Of a DNA stretch of 64,000 nt, positions 46,245 through 56,464 are shown in pieces (positions within the stretch are counted from its first letter, which is position 1; every line of letters begins with the position of its first letter). Below the pieces are notes generated by a model. That model was not told the origin of the DNA. It did no database searches and saw nothing but the letters and a program-made list of their open reading frames with translations. The position numbers and the translations under genes were made by a program. Source of the stretch: Arenimonas sp. (GTDB lineage: Bacteria > Pseudomonadota > Alphaproteobacteria > Rhizobiales > Rhizobiaceae). The DNA lies in the NCBI GenBank assembly GCA_019459145.1, contig JAIBEK010000049.1, positions 1-64,000 on the forward strand. The letters run 5' to 3'.

Positions 46245-47672
46245 ATGGCTGAGAACAAGATCTTCGCCGGTCCCAGGGTCCGGCGCATCCGCAACGGGCT
46301 GGGGCTGACCCAGACGGCCATGGCCGAGGCGCTGGAAATCTCGCCCTCCTACCTCAACCTGATCGAGCGAAACCAGCGTCCGCTGACCGTGCAATTGCTC
46401 TTGAAGCTTGCCGCCGTCTACAAGGTCGATCTCGATGAGTTGCAGGGCGAGGCGGGCGGCATGGCTGGCCAACTGCGCGAGGTGTTCGGCGATCCGCTTC
46501 TGTCCGGCGAGGTGCCGGGCGACCAGGAACTGATCGAGGTCGCCGAGGCCGCACCCAACGCGGCGGCCGGCGTCGTCAAGCTTTACCGGGCCTATCGCGA
46601 GCAGGCGGCAAGGCTCACCGATCTCGCCGAGCTTCTGGCGCGCGAGGGGCACGAGACCTCGATCTCCGGCGCACGCCTGCCGATCGACGAGGTGCGCGAG
46701 CGGTTCGAGAAGCGGCCCAACTTTCACGCTCTGATCGAGGACGCGGCGGAGGCCTTCCATGCCTCTCTCGGCCTGTCGCCGGGCGAGGATCTGGCGCCGG
46801 CGCTGAAAGCCTGGCTGAGAACCAAGCACGGCATCGTCGTGCGCACTCTTCCCATCCACACCATGCCCAATCTGCGCCGTCGCTACGACCGGCATTCGAT
46901 GCGGCTTTTCCTGTCGGAGCGGCTGTCGCCCTTCGATCAACTGCGTGAGGTGGCGATGGAGGCCGGGCTTCTGGCTTTCGGCGAAGAGATCGCCGCCGAA
47001 CTGGAGGGGTTGGCATTCTCGACTGGCGAGGCCAAGCGGCTCGGCCGCTTCGAACTGGCCCGCTATGCGGCCCATGCGGTGATCATGCCCTATGGCGCCT
47101 TTCTCTCGGCGGCCCAGCGCGCGCGCTATGACATCGACATGCTGCGCTCGCGCTTCAATGTATCCTACGAGCAGGCGGCCAACCGTCTGACCATGCTACA
47201 GCGACCGGGGGCATCCGGCGTGCCCTTCTTCATGCTCGAGGTCGACAATGCCGGCCACCGGTTCCGCAAGGCCGGCGCGCAAGGCTATCCGCAGGCGAGG
47301 TTCGGCGGCGGCTGTCCCAAGCTCAATATCCATGCGGCCTTCGCCCAGCCGGGCCAGGTTTTGGTCGATCACGTGGAAATGCCGGACGGCACCGGCTTCC
47401 TCACCATGTCGCGCACGCTCGACGGGCCGCAGGCCGGTTTCAGCGAGCGGGTGCGGCGCACCGCGCTTCTTGTCGCCTGCGACATCGCCCATCGCGAGGA
47501 GGTGGTCTATGGCCAGGTGGTGGCGGGGTCGACGCTGGGGCCGGTCGCGGTCGGAACCGCCTGCCGACTATGCGAGCGGCAGGGTTGCCTTGCCCGCGCC
47601 GAGCCACCGGTAACCCGCCCGCTCGGCCTCGACGAAATGGTCACGGGGCTGTCCGCCTTCGATTTTCAGTAG
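46245..47672 (+). CDS. XRE-family regulator of the RamB/ScfR type
   Basis: This encodes 475 residues: an N-terminal XRE helix-turn-helix (residues about 8-62, RVRRIRNGLGLTQTAMAEAL, SPSYLNLIERNQRPLT), an IrrE-like central domain (about 170-300) and a C-terminal domain with a CRLCERQGC Cys cluster. This layout is that of RamB and ScfR, which control aceA and short-chain acyl-CoA/acetate genes. Position divergent to aceA supports the same role here. ATG 46245 is chosen as the start of the helix-turn-helix protein. Confidence 0.85.
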   Translation: MAENKIFAGPRVRRIRNGLGLTQTAMAEALEISPSYLNLIERNQRPLTVQLLLKLAAVYKVDLDELQGEAGGMAGQLREVFGDPLLSGEVPGDQELIEVAEAAPNAAAGVVKLYRAYREQAARLTDLAELLAREGHETSISGARLPIDEVRERFEKRPNFHALIEDAAEAFHASLGLSPGEDLAPALKAWLRTKHGIVVRTLPIHTMPNLRRRYDRHSMRLFLSERLSPFDQLREVAMEAGLLAFGEEIAAELEGLAFSTGEAKRLGRFELARYAAHAVIMPYGAFLSAAQRARYDIDMLRSRFNVSYEQAANRLTMLQRPGASGVPFFMLEVDNAGHRFRKAGAQGYPQARFGGGCPKLNIHAAFAQPGQVLVDHVEMPDGTGFLTMSRTLDGPQAGFSERVRRTALLVACDIAHREEVVYGQVVAGSTLGPVAVGTACRLCERQGCLARAEPPVTRPLGLDEMVTGLSAFDFQ

Positions 47673-47798
47673 CGCGGGCGAGGGTTTGCAGCTGCGAAGA
47701 TTACCCCTTGTCGCCCGTCCATTTCCTTTCTAGTCTGTTAAAAAAATGAGGGAATGGCTGATCGGGCGTCAGGCTCGGAGGCTGGAACAGGAGCGAAA

Positions 47799-48899
47799 AT
47801 GAAGATCGATCTCATGCGTTTTTTGGCGTCCGCCGCTATGGCGACGGTGGCGATGGCATCGACGGCACAGGCCGAGGGTGTCGTGCACGTCTACAATTGG
47901 TCCGACTATATCGATGAGTCGGTTCTCGAGGACTTCACCAAGGAAACCGGCATCAAGGTCGTCTACGACGTTTTCGATTCGAACGAGATCGTCGAGACCA
48001 AGCTGCTTGCCGGCGGTTCCGGCTATGACGTCGTCGTGCCGACCGGTCCGTTCCTGGCCCGCCAGATCCAGGCCGGGGTGTTCCAGAAGCTCGACAAGTC
48101 GAAGCTGCCGAACCTCACCAACATGTGGCCGGACATCATGGAGCGTCTGGCGAAGTACGATCCGGGCAATGAATATGCCGTCAACTACATGTGGGGCACG
48201 ACCGGCATCGGCTACAATGTCGAGAAGGTGAAGGCGGCGCTCGGCGCCGATTTCAAGGTCGACAGCTGGGATGCGATCTTCAAGCCGGAGAATGCCGAGA
48301 AGCTGAAAGCCTGCGGCGTCAACATCCTCGACGCCTCCGACGAGACCTTCGCCATTTCGATGAACTACATCGGCAAGGATCCGGACAGCAAGGACACGGC
48401 TGACCTGGAGGCCGGCGGCGATGTCTACATGAAGATCCGGCCGTCGGTGAAGACCTTCAATTCCTCGTCCTACATCGACGACCTTGCCAATGGCGACATC
48501 TGCGTGACGATCGGCTGGTCGGGCGACATCCTGCAGGCGAAGGCCCGCGCCGAGGAGGCCAAGAACGGCGTCGTGATCGATTACGTGATCCCGAAGGAGG
48601 GCACCTATATGTGGTTCGACAACCTGGCGATCCCGGCGGATGCCAAGAATGTCGAGGAAGCCCACGCCTTCATCAACTTCCTGATGAAGCCCGAGGTCAT
48701 CGCCAAGGCCTCGAACTACGTGCAATACGCCAACGGCAACCTGGCTTCCCAGGCTCTGCTCGACGAGGAAGTGTTCAAGAACCCCTCGGTCTATCCGGAT
48801 GCCGAGACGGTCAAGAAGCTCTTCACCATCTCGCCCTACGGACCGAAGGAACAGCGCGTCCTGAACCGGGTCTGGACCCAGATCAAGACCGGCAACTGA
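47799..48899 (+). CDS. potF: PotF-like polyamine periplasmic binding protein
   Basis: This encodes 366 residues. Signal peptide 1-27 (FLASAAMATVAMASTAQAEG). The mature protein begins VVHVYNWSDYIDESVLEDFT, the hallmark of putrescine/spermidine binding proteins, with SGYDVVVPTG and YMWGTTGIGYN following. It is the first of a potFGHI-type cluster; AGGAGCG precedes the ATG. Confidence 0.93.
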   Translation: MKIDLMRFLASAAMATVAMASTAQAEGVVHVYNWSDYIDESVLEDFTKETGIKVVYDVFDSNEIVETKLLAGGSGYDVVVPTGPFLARQIQAGVFQKLDKSKLPNLTNMWPDIMERLAKYDPGNEYAVNYMWGTTGIGYNVEKVKAALGADFKVDSWDAIFKPENAEKLKACGVNILDASDETFAISMNYIGKDPDSKDTADLEAGGDVYMKIRPSVKTFNSSSYIDDLANGDICVTIGWSGDILQAKARAEEAKNGVVIDYVIPKEGTYMWFDNLAIPADAKNVEEAHAFINFLMKPEVIAKASNYVQYANGNLASQALLDEEVFKNPSVYPDAETVKKLFTISPYGPKEQRVLNRVWTQIKTGN

Positions 48900-48914
48900 T
48901 CGGATCAAGACCAG

Positions 48915-48942
48915 CCGGGCGCCTTAAGGCGCCCGGTTTCTT
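48915..48942 (+). terminator. Hairpin/attenuator between potF and potG
   Basis: A 9-bp perfect stem (CCGGGCGCC at 48915-48923 with GGCGCCCGG at 48928-48936, TTAA loop) is followed by TTTCTTT. It probably reduces readthrough into the transporter genes, so that the binding protein is made in excess. Confidence 0.75.
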
Positions 48943-48977
48943 TGGACTGTATTTTCAATAGGCATTTGGATCGGGCG

Positions 48978-50138
48978 ATGGCGAAATCTCTGGGACCGGT
49001 AAAGCGCAAATTTTCCCCGTGGACCGATCCCGCATCGGTCCCCTTCATCCGGTTCGAGAACGTCACGAAGCGCTTCGGCGACTTCACCGCCGTCAAGGAT
49101 CTCACCCTCGACATCTACGAGCGCGAGTTCTTCTCGCTGCTGGGGCCTTCCGGCTGCGGCAAGACCACGCTGATGCGCATGCTGGCCGGCTTCGAGGAGC
49201 CGAGCGAGGGCCGCATCCTGTTGCAGGGCAAGGACATTTCCGGCGTGCCGCCCTATCGGCGGCCGACCAACATGATGTTCCAGTCCTATGCGCTCTTTCC
49301 CCACATGACGGTGGCGAAGAACATCGCCTTCGGCCTGGAGCAGGATCGCCTGCCGAAGGACGAGATCGATGCGCGCGTCGCCGAGATGCTGAAACTCGTC
49401 AAGCTCCAGGAATTCGCCAAGCGCAAGCCGAACCAGCTCTCCGGCGGCCAGCGCCAGCGCGTGGCGCTCGCCCGCTCGCTCGCCAAGCGGCCGAAGGTGC
49501 TGCTGCTCGACGAGCCGCTCGGCGCGCTCGACCGCAAGCTGCGCGAGGAAACTCAGTTCGAGCTGATGGACATCCAGCAGACGCTGGGCACCACCTTCCT
49601 GATCGTCACCCACGACCAGGAGGAGGCGATGACCGTTTCCGACCGCATCGCGGTCATGGACAAGGGCGAGATCATGCAGGTGGCGACGCCGGCCGAGATC
49701 TACGAGGCGCCGAACAGCCGCTATGTCGCCGATTTCATCGGCGACATCAACATCGTCGAGGGTAGGCTCGAAGCGGTCGAGACGGTCGCGGAAGGTGCGC
49801 TCGCCACGGTGGTTTGCACCAATGGCCTCAGAGTGGTGGTCGATCAACCCGCGTGCAAGGCGGAGCCCGGCGCCCCGGTGGCCTTCGCCATCCGGCCGGA
49901 GAAGGTCCGCATCGGCAGCGAGCCCCCGGCCGACACTTCGGTCAATGCGCTCTCCGGCGAAGTCTGGGACATCGGCTATCTCGGTGACTTTTCGGTCTTC
50001 ATCGTCAAGCTGGCGGACGGCAGCACCTTCCGCGCCGCGCAGGCCAATACCCATCGCCTCGTCGACCGCCCGATCACGGTGGATGACAAGGTCTGGCTCA
50101 GCTGGCCGGTCGATGCCGGCCTCGTGCTGACGCGCTGA
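48978..50138 (+). CDS. potG: PotG-like polyamine ABC transporter ATPase
   Basis: This encodes 386 residues: Walker A GPSGCGKTT, signature LSGGQRQR, Walker B VLLLDEPLGALD, and a C-terminal TOBE domain (PVAFAIRPEKVRIG). The PotA/PotG type adds an N-terminal extension (LGPVKRKFSPWTDP). ATG 48978 is preferred over an in-frame TTG at 48942 inside the hairpin. Confidence 0.93.
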   Translation: MAKSLGPVKRKFSPWTDPASVPFIRFENVTKRFGDFTAVKDLTLDIYEREFFSLLGPSGCGKTTLMRMLAGFEEPSEGRILLQGKDISGVPPYRRPTNMMFQSYALFPHMTVAKNIAFGLEQDRLPKDEIDARVAEMLKLVKLQEFAKRKPNQLSGGQRQRVALARSLAKRPKVLLLDEPLGALDRKLREETQFELMDIQQTLGTTFLIVTHDQEEAMTVSDRIAVMDKGEIMQVATPAEIYEAPNSRYVADFIGDINIVEGRLEAVETVAEGALATVVCTNGLRVVVDQPACKAEPGAPVAFAIRPEKVRIGSEPPADTSVNALSGEVWDIGYLGDFSVFIVKLADGSTFRAAQANTHRLVDRPITVDDKVWLSWPVDAGLVLTR

Positions 50139-50149
50139 GGGAACAAGCC

Positions 50150-51061
50150 ATGAGCGACGCCACCTCAGCCCCATCCCCGACATCGTCACCGGCGCGCTGG
50201 CTGGTGGTGTTCATTCCCTATCTGTGGATGGCGCTGTTCTTCATGGCGCCGTTCTTCATCATCGTGAAGATCTCGCTGTCGGACACGGCGATCGCCATGC
50301 CGCCCTATGTGCCCGTCTTCGACGGCCTGTCGGCCATCGGCGCGTTCTTTTCGGAACTGGATTTCGAGAACTACGTCTTCCTGACGCAAGATTCGCTCTA
50401 CGTGAACGCCTATCTGTCGTCGCTGAAAATTGCGGTGATCTCGACCTTCCTGCTGCTCCTGATCGGCTATCCGATCGCGCTTTCCATGGCGCGCGCCCCG
50501 GTCTCGGTCCGCCCCACCCTTTTGATGCTGGTGATCCTGCCGTTCTGGACCTCCTTCCTGATCCGCGTCTATGCCTGGATCGGCATCCTGAAGCCTGAAG
50601 GCCTTTTGACGCTGCTGCTGCAGGCGATCGGTCTTTACGGGCCCGACGAGCAGGTGCAGATCTACCGCACCGACATCGCCGTCTATATCGGCATCGTCTA
50701 TTCCTATCTGCCCTTCATGGTGCTGCCGCTCTATGCCGCGCTGGAAAAACTCGACGGCACCTTGCTCGAGGCGGCGAGCGACCTCGGCTGTCCGCCGTGG
50801 AAGGCCTTCTGGCGGATCACCTTCCCGCTGTCGATTCCCGGCGTGATCGCCGGCTCGATGATCTGCTTCATCCCGATCACCGGTGAATTCGTCATCCCCG
50901 ACCTGCTCGGCGGCGCCGAGACGCTGATGATCGGCAAGACCCTGTGGACCGAGTTCTTTAGCAACCGCGACTGGCCGCTCGCCTCGGCCGTGGCCGTCCT
51001 GTTGCTGCTTTTGCTGGTGGTGCCGATCGCCATCTTCCAGAACCAGCAGCAGAAGGTGTGA
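50150..51061 (+). CDS. potH: PotH-like polyamine ABC transporter permease
   Basis: This encodes 303 residues with about six membrane helices and the EAA loop (LLEAASDLGCPPWKAFWRI). The N-terminal segment WLVVFIPYLWMALFFMAPFF is typical of PotH. It starts 11 bases after potG. Confidence 0.93.
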   Translation: MSDATSAPSPTSSPARWLVVFIPYLWMALFFMAPFFIIVKISLSDTAIAMPPYVPVFDGLSAIGAFFSELDFENYVFLTQDSLYVNAYLSSLKIAVISTFLLLLIGYPIALSMARAPVSVRPTLLMLVILPFWTSFLIRVYAWIGILKPEGLLTLLLQAIGLYGPDEQVQIYRTDIAVYIGIVYSYLPFMVLPLYAALEKLDGTLLEAASDLGCPPWKAFWRITFPLSIPGVIAGSMICFIPITGEFVIPDLLGGAETLMIGKTLWTEFFSNRDWPLASAVAVLLLLLLVVPIAIFQNQQQKV

Positions 51062-51071
51062 GGGCGAAACG

Positions 51072-51887
51072 ATGAAACCCGGCAAATTCGACGCGACCGT
51101 CCTCACCTTCGGCTTCGCCTTCCTCTATATCCCGATCATCATCCTGGTGATCTATTCCTTCAACGATTCCAAGCTGGTCACGGTCTGGGGCGGCTTCTCG
51201 CTGAAATGGTACAGCCAGATGTGGTCCAATGAGGGACTGATGAACGCCGCCTGGGTAACGGCCCGCGTCGGCCTGCTCAGCGCCTCGTTCGGCACCATTC
51301 TCGGAACGCTCGCGGCGCTGGCGCTGGTGCGCTATGGCCGCTTCCCTGGGCGCCTGCTGTTTTCCGGCATGGTCTATGCGCCGCTGGTCATGCCGGAGGT
51401 CATCACCGGCCTGTCGCTGCTGCTGCTGTTCGTGGCGCTCGGCATCGACCGCAGCCTGATGACCGTCACCATCGCCCATACGACATTCACCATGTGCTAC
51501 GTGGCGATCGTGGTGCAGTCGAGGTTGCTCACCTTCGACACCAGCCTGGAGGAGGCGGCGCTCGATCTCGGTTCACCGCCGGTCAAGACCTTCTTCAAGA
51601 TCACCCTGCCGCTGATCATGCCGGCTGTGGTGTCGGGCTGGATGCTCGCCTTCACCCTGTCGCTCGACGACCTGGTGATTGCCTCCTTCACCACCGGCCC
51701 CGGCGCCACCACGCTGCCGATCAAGATCTATAGCCAGGTGCGGCTGGGGGTCACGCCGGAGATCAACGCGGTGTGCTCGATCCTGATCGGTCTGGTGACC
51801 ATCGGTGTCATCTTCGCCTCGATCACCACCAAGCGGCGGGAACTGCAACGGCAGCGCGACGAGCACGCGGCGGCCCAGGCGGCCTGA
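51072..51887 (+). CDS. potI: PotI-like polyamine ABC transporter permease
   Basis: This encodes 271 residues with about six membrane helices, FLYIPIIILVIYSFNDSKL near the N-terminus and the EAA loop LEEAALDLGSPPVKTFFKI. It pairs with PotH and closes the operon. Confidence 0.93.
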   Translation: MKPGKFDATVLTFGFAFLYIPIIILVIYSFNDSKLVTVWGGFSLKWYSQMWSNEGLMNAAWVTARVGLLSASFGTILGTLAALALVRYGRFPGRLLFSGMVYAPLVMPEVITGLSLLLLFVALGIDRSLMTVTIAHTTFTMCYVAIVVQSRLLTFDTSLEEAALDLGSPPVKTFFKITLPLIMPAVVSGWMLAFTLSLDDLVIASFTTGPGATTLPIKIYSQVRLGVTPEINAVCSILIGLVTIGVIFASITTKRRELQRQRDEHAAAQAA

Positions 51888-51905
51888 GCCGCGCTCCGCC
51901 TTCTT

Positions 51906-52151
51906 TCAGCCGTCGCTCCGCGGCATGAGCAGGTAGGTCAGGAGCCAGACCGGCAGGACGATCACCGCACCGAGCAGGATGCGCGGGCCGGCCCAGGCGC
52001 CGGCGGCGTCAAGTGCGCTCCAGAACTCTTCCGCCGTCATGCCGATAAAGGCCAGGATGCTGTCGGTTGAAATGCCGATGAAGGCCATGATGCTGCCCGC
52101 CAGGAGCGAAGCCAGCGCAAGCTTGATGAGACTCGTGACAAACCGATACAC
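51906..52151 (-). CDS. Small two-helix membrane protein (81 aa)
   Basis: This encodes 81 residues with two hydrophobic segments (IKLALASLLAGSIMAFIGI and ILLGAVIVLPVWLLTYLLM) joined by an acidic loop. I believe it matches the Rhizobiales DUF6460 type but have no test here. It is convergent with potI, 18 bases apart. Confidence 0.65.
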   Translation of the reverse strand: MYRFVTSLIKLALASLLAGSIMAFIGISTDSILAFIGMTAEEFWSALDAAGAWAGPRILLGAVIVLPVWLLTYLLMPRSDG

Positions 52152-52211
52152 CGCAAGCCCCTTGACCTGGAGAACGAGGCTGCCCTAGCCCCGGTCCCCG
52201 TTGATTCGCGC

Positions 52212-54101
52212 TTATTTTAGGGGATTTGTGGGCGGGAGATAGATGGGGGTGAGTACCGGGTCCGGCCAGGCGCCACCGATGAAGAACCGCAGGCGCGGAA
52301 AGGCCGCTTCATCGGCCGGATCGGTCGCGGACAACTCGCCCAAAAGGGCCAGCGCATTGTCGGCATAGGGCACGATCCCGCTCACGGTCAGCGTCTCGTT
52401 CGGGCCGGTGAGGCGGGCGTTCAGCACTTCGGCGGTGCCGTTGGCGAAGCGGGCGCTGTAGTCGAGCCGGTCATAGGGCATAGACCCGTCGCCGCCGGCG
52501 CTCAGCTGGAAGTAGGCGCTGGTCGAGGCCAGCTTGCGGATCGCCGGCGCGTCGATGCCGGTCAGCACGCCCCCTTGTGAGGCGAAGGCGAAGGTGCCGG
52601 ACATGTCGGAAAGGCCGGTCTCCCAGGCGGGTTGGCCGGTGTGTAGGATGAGATCGACCGAGCCCTTGCCGCGCGCCACCGGCCCTTTGATCTTCAAATG
52701 ATCGGCGACGGCGTCGAAATCGGCATCGCGGATCGAAAGCGTCAGGTCGCCGCCGCGGGCAAAGCCGCTGCCGGCACCGATGAAACTCGCGGTCAGGTCG
52801 CCGCCTTCGAAGGCCGCGTCGGCGATGTCGAACTGCGCCGCCTTGCCGGTGGCGAGGATGCTGGCGGCGACGTCGCCCAGTTCGAACGGCGGCAGGTCGG
52901 CGCGGGCGGCCGACAGCGTCAGGTCGAAATCCAGCCATTGCAGAAGGCGTGGCGGGCGCTCCGCCCTCTCCGCGGTGTCGTCGGCCGAGGGCAGGTCGAG
53001 CGAGAAGGCGGAAAGCAGCCGGGTGATGTCGAGCCGGTCGAAGGCCAGCGTGCCGCTGACCCGCGGCTTGGCGCCAGCCGGGCGCGAAAGCGAAAGGATG
53101 CCGGTGCCATGGGTGTCGTTGACGTCGAATTGCAGGTCGTCGAGGCGCAGTTCCTCGCCGACCCGCGCGAGTTCGGCGGTCAACTGCGCCTGCTTGACGG
53201 TGTCGAGGCCGACAAGACGGATGCCGCTCCACGCCTTGAGCGCCGAAATGTCCTTGGCGCTGAGCGCGAGCGCGCCTGAGCGGAAGAGGCCGTCGGTGAG
53301 ATTGGCGACCCCGTCGAAGCGCGCGGCGAAAGCGACGGCATCGAGGGTGGCGCTCAAGCTCGCGTCCCTGCCGGAGAACAGCAGCAGCGGCTGCGGCGAG
53401 GAGAAATCCAGCTTGATGGCGAGCCCGCCGGCATCGAGCAGGGCGGTGGCCTTCAGCGCCTGCGACAGTCTTGGCCAGGCAATCTCAGCTGTTATGCCGT
53501 CGGCGACGAGCAATCGGCCGGAGGCCTCGTCGGTGAGTTCGATCGAGCCGTCCTCGATGGTGACCGCACCGACGGTCGCGTCGAATTCGGCCCCGAGCAT
53601 CTGAGCACCCCCGTCGCGCGGCTCGACCTTGCGCACCGCGGCGCTTAGAAGGCCTTCGCTTGCCCAGTCGAGCCGGCCATTCTCGTCGCGGTCCACATGG
53701 AAACTCGGGCGCAGCAGATGGAACGCGTCGAATTGGGGCCGCCCGCGCATCGCCGAATAGAGGCCGAAGGTGGCCGACAGCTTTTCGATCCGCCCCAGCA
53801 TCTTTGGTCCGCCGGTGCCGGGCTTGCTGATTGTGACGCCGTTGAGCGTCACGCGCGGCTTCGGCCAGAAGGCGATTTCCGGGGCGCCGGACATCGTCAC
53901 CTGATGGCCGGTCCATTGCGAAACGGCCTGTTCCATCGCCGAGCGCACGAGGTTCGAGGAGACGAGATAGGGGGCGGCGGTGCGCGAGACGACGAACAGC
54001 GCCGAGACGACGGCAAGCGCGACGAGGACCACGTGCAGGATGCGTCGCGCGGCCGGTTGCCGGCGCCGGCACTGTTCGCCTGATTTGCTGGCGTCGGGCA
54101 T
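52212..54101 (-). CDS. AsmA-family envelope protein
   Basis: This encodes about 629 residues. An N-terminal membrane anchor (RILHVVLVALAVVSALFVV) is followed by the AsmA/DUF748-type repeat fold: WTGHQVTMSGAPEIAFWPKPRVTLNGVTI and the C-terminal SGTFAFASQGGVLTGIDAPA. AsmA-like proteins bridge the inner and outer membranes and affect lipid or outer-membrane assembly. ATG 54101 is chosen because it sits before the anchor; an upstream in-frame start would add 40 residues. Confidence 0.85.
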   Translation of the reverse strand: MPDASKSGEQCRRRQPAARRILHVVLVALAVVSALFVVSRTAAPYLVSSNLVRSAMEQAVSQWTGHQVTMSGAPEIAFWPKPRVTLNGVTISKPGTGGPKMLGRIEKLSATFGLYSAMRGRPQFDAFHLLRPSFHVDRDENGRLDWASEGLLSAAVRKVEPRDGGAQMLGAEFDATVGAVTIEDGSIELTDEASGRLLVADGITAEIAWPRLSQALKATALLDAGGLAIKLDFSSPQPLLLFSGRDASLSATLDAVAFAARFDGVANLTDGLFRSGALALSAKDISALKAWSGIRLVGLDTVKQAQLTAELARVGEELRLDDLQFDVNDTHGTGILSLSRPAGAKPRVSGTLAFDRLDITRLLSAFSLDLPSADDTAERAERPPRLLQWLDFDLTLSAARADLPPFELGDVAASILATGKAAQFDIADAAFEGGDLTASFIGAGSGFARGGDLTLSIRDADFDAVADHLKIKGPVARGKGSVDLILHTGQPAWETGLSDMSGTFAFASQGGVLTGIDAPAIRKLASTSAYFQLSAGGDGSMPYDRLDYSARFANGTAEVLNARLTGPNETLTVSGIVPYADNALALLGELSATDPADEAAFPRLRFFIGGAWPDPVLTPIYLPPTNPLK

Positions 54102-54210
54102 GAAGGACCCCAGGCTCCATCGGCCGGGCAACGGCCCGGTCTCATCGTTTCTGCCGGATATAGGAATTGCCGCCGGCTTGCAAACCGGCTGTCTCCTCCG
54201 GGACTTTATA

Positions 54211-54221
54211 TTGCGTTGCAA
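54211..54221 (+). promoter_or_regulatory. Candidate PhaR-type site upstream of acetoacetyl-CoA synthetase
   Basis: TTGCGTTGCAA lies 36 bases before the start codon at 54257. Its TGCGTTGCAA word is also found, in inverted orientation, in the phasin upstream repeat at 62452. PhaR/AniA regulators bind TGC-rich motifs in PHB genes. Confidence 0.5.
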
Positions 54222-54256
54222 ACTGCTATACAGACATTGTTTTTGAGGAGGAACGA

Positions 54257-56209
<1,953 letters not shown>

Positions 56210-56341
56210 AAGACAGGGGATCGAACTGCAGAGGAACAGGGCGTCGGCCTGTATATGCGTCAATCGGGGTGACATCCGTCACCCGAGGTAACGACTTGTT
56301 AAGACGCATTTGGCATACCTTGACCAAGTTGGAGGCCCACC

Positions 56342-56407
56342 ATGAACGTGTGGCTTGGAACCTTTGGTTCACGATACATGATGTTGGTCGACCCAAGCTC
56401 CAGTTGA
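56342..56407 (+). CDS. Possible 21-residue small protein gene
   Basis: In the 256-base gap between the synthetase stop (56209) and the convergent permease (56465), an ATG at 56342 follows GGAGG by 6 bases and opens a 21-codon frame (MNVWLGTFGSRYMMLVDPSS and a final Ser) ending in TGA. A strong terminator follows at 56424, and a GGGTGAC/GTCACCC hairpin lies upstream at 56267-56284. Ideal ribosome site plus terminator make a small transcript likely; whether the peptide is the functional product is open. It was too short for standard ORF calling. Confidence 0.45.
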   Translation: MNVWLGTFGSRYMMLVDPSSS

Positions 56408-56423
56408 ACAGCATGAATTTTCA

Positions 56424-56447
56424 GGGCGGCGTAAGCCGCCCTTTTTT
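56424..56447 (+). terminator. Strong Rho-independent terminator after the 21-codon frame
   Basis: GGGCGGC (56424-56430), GTAA loop, GCCGCCC (56435-56441), then TTTTTT. It sits 17 bases after the small frame and 17 before the end of the convergent permease gene. Confidence 0.9.
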
Positions 56448-56464
56448 CATGGGCTCGCCACGCA

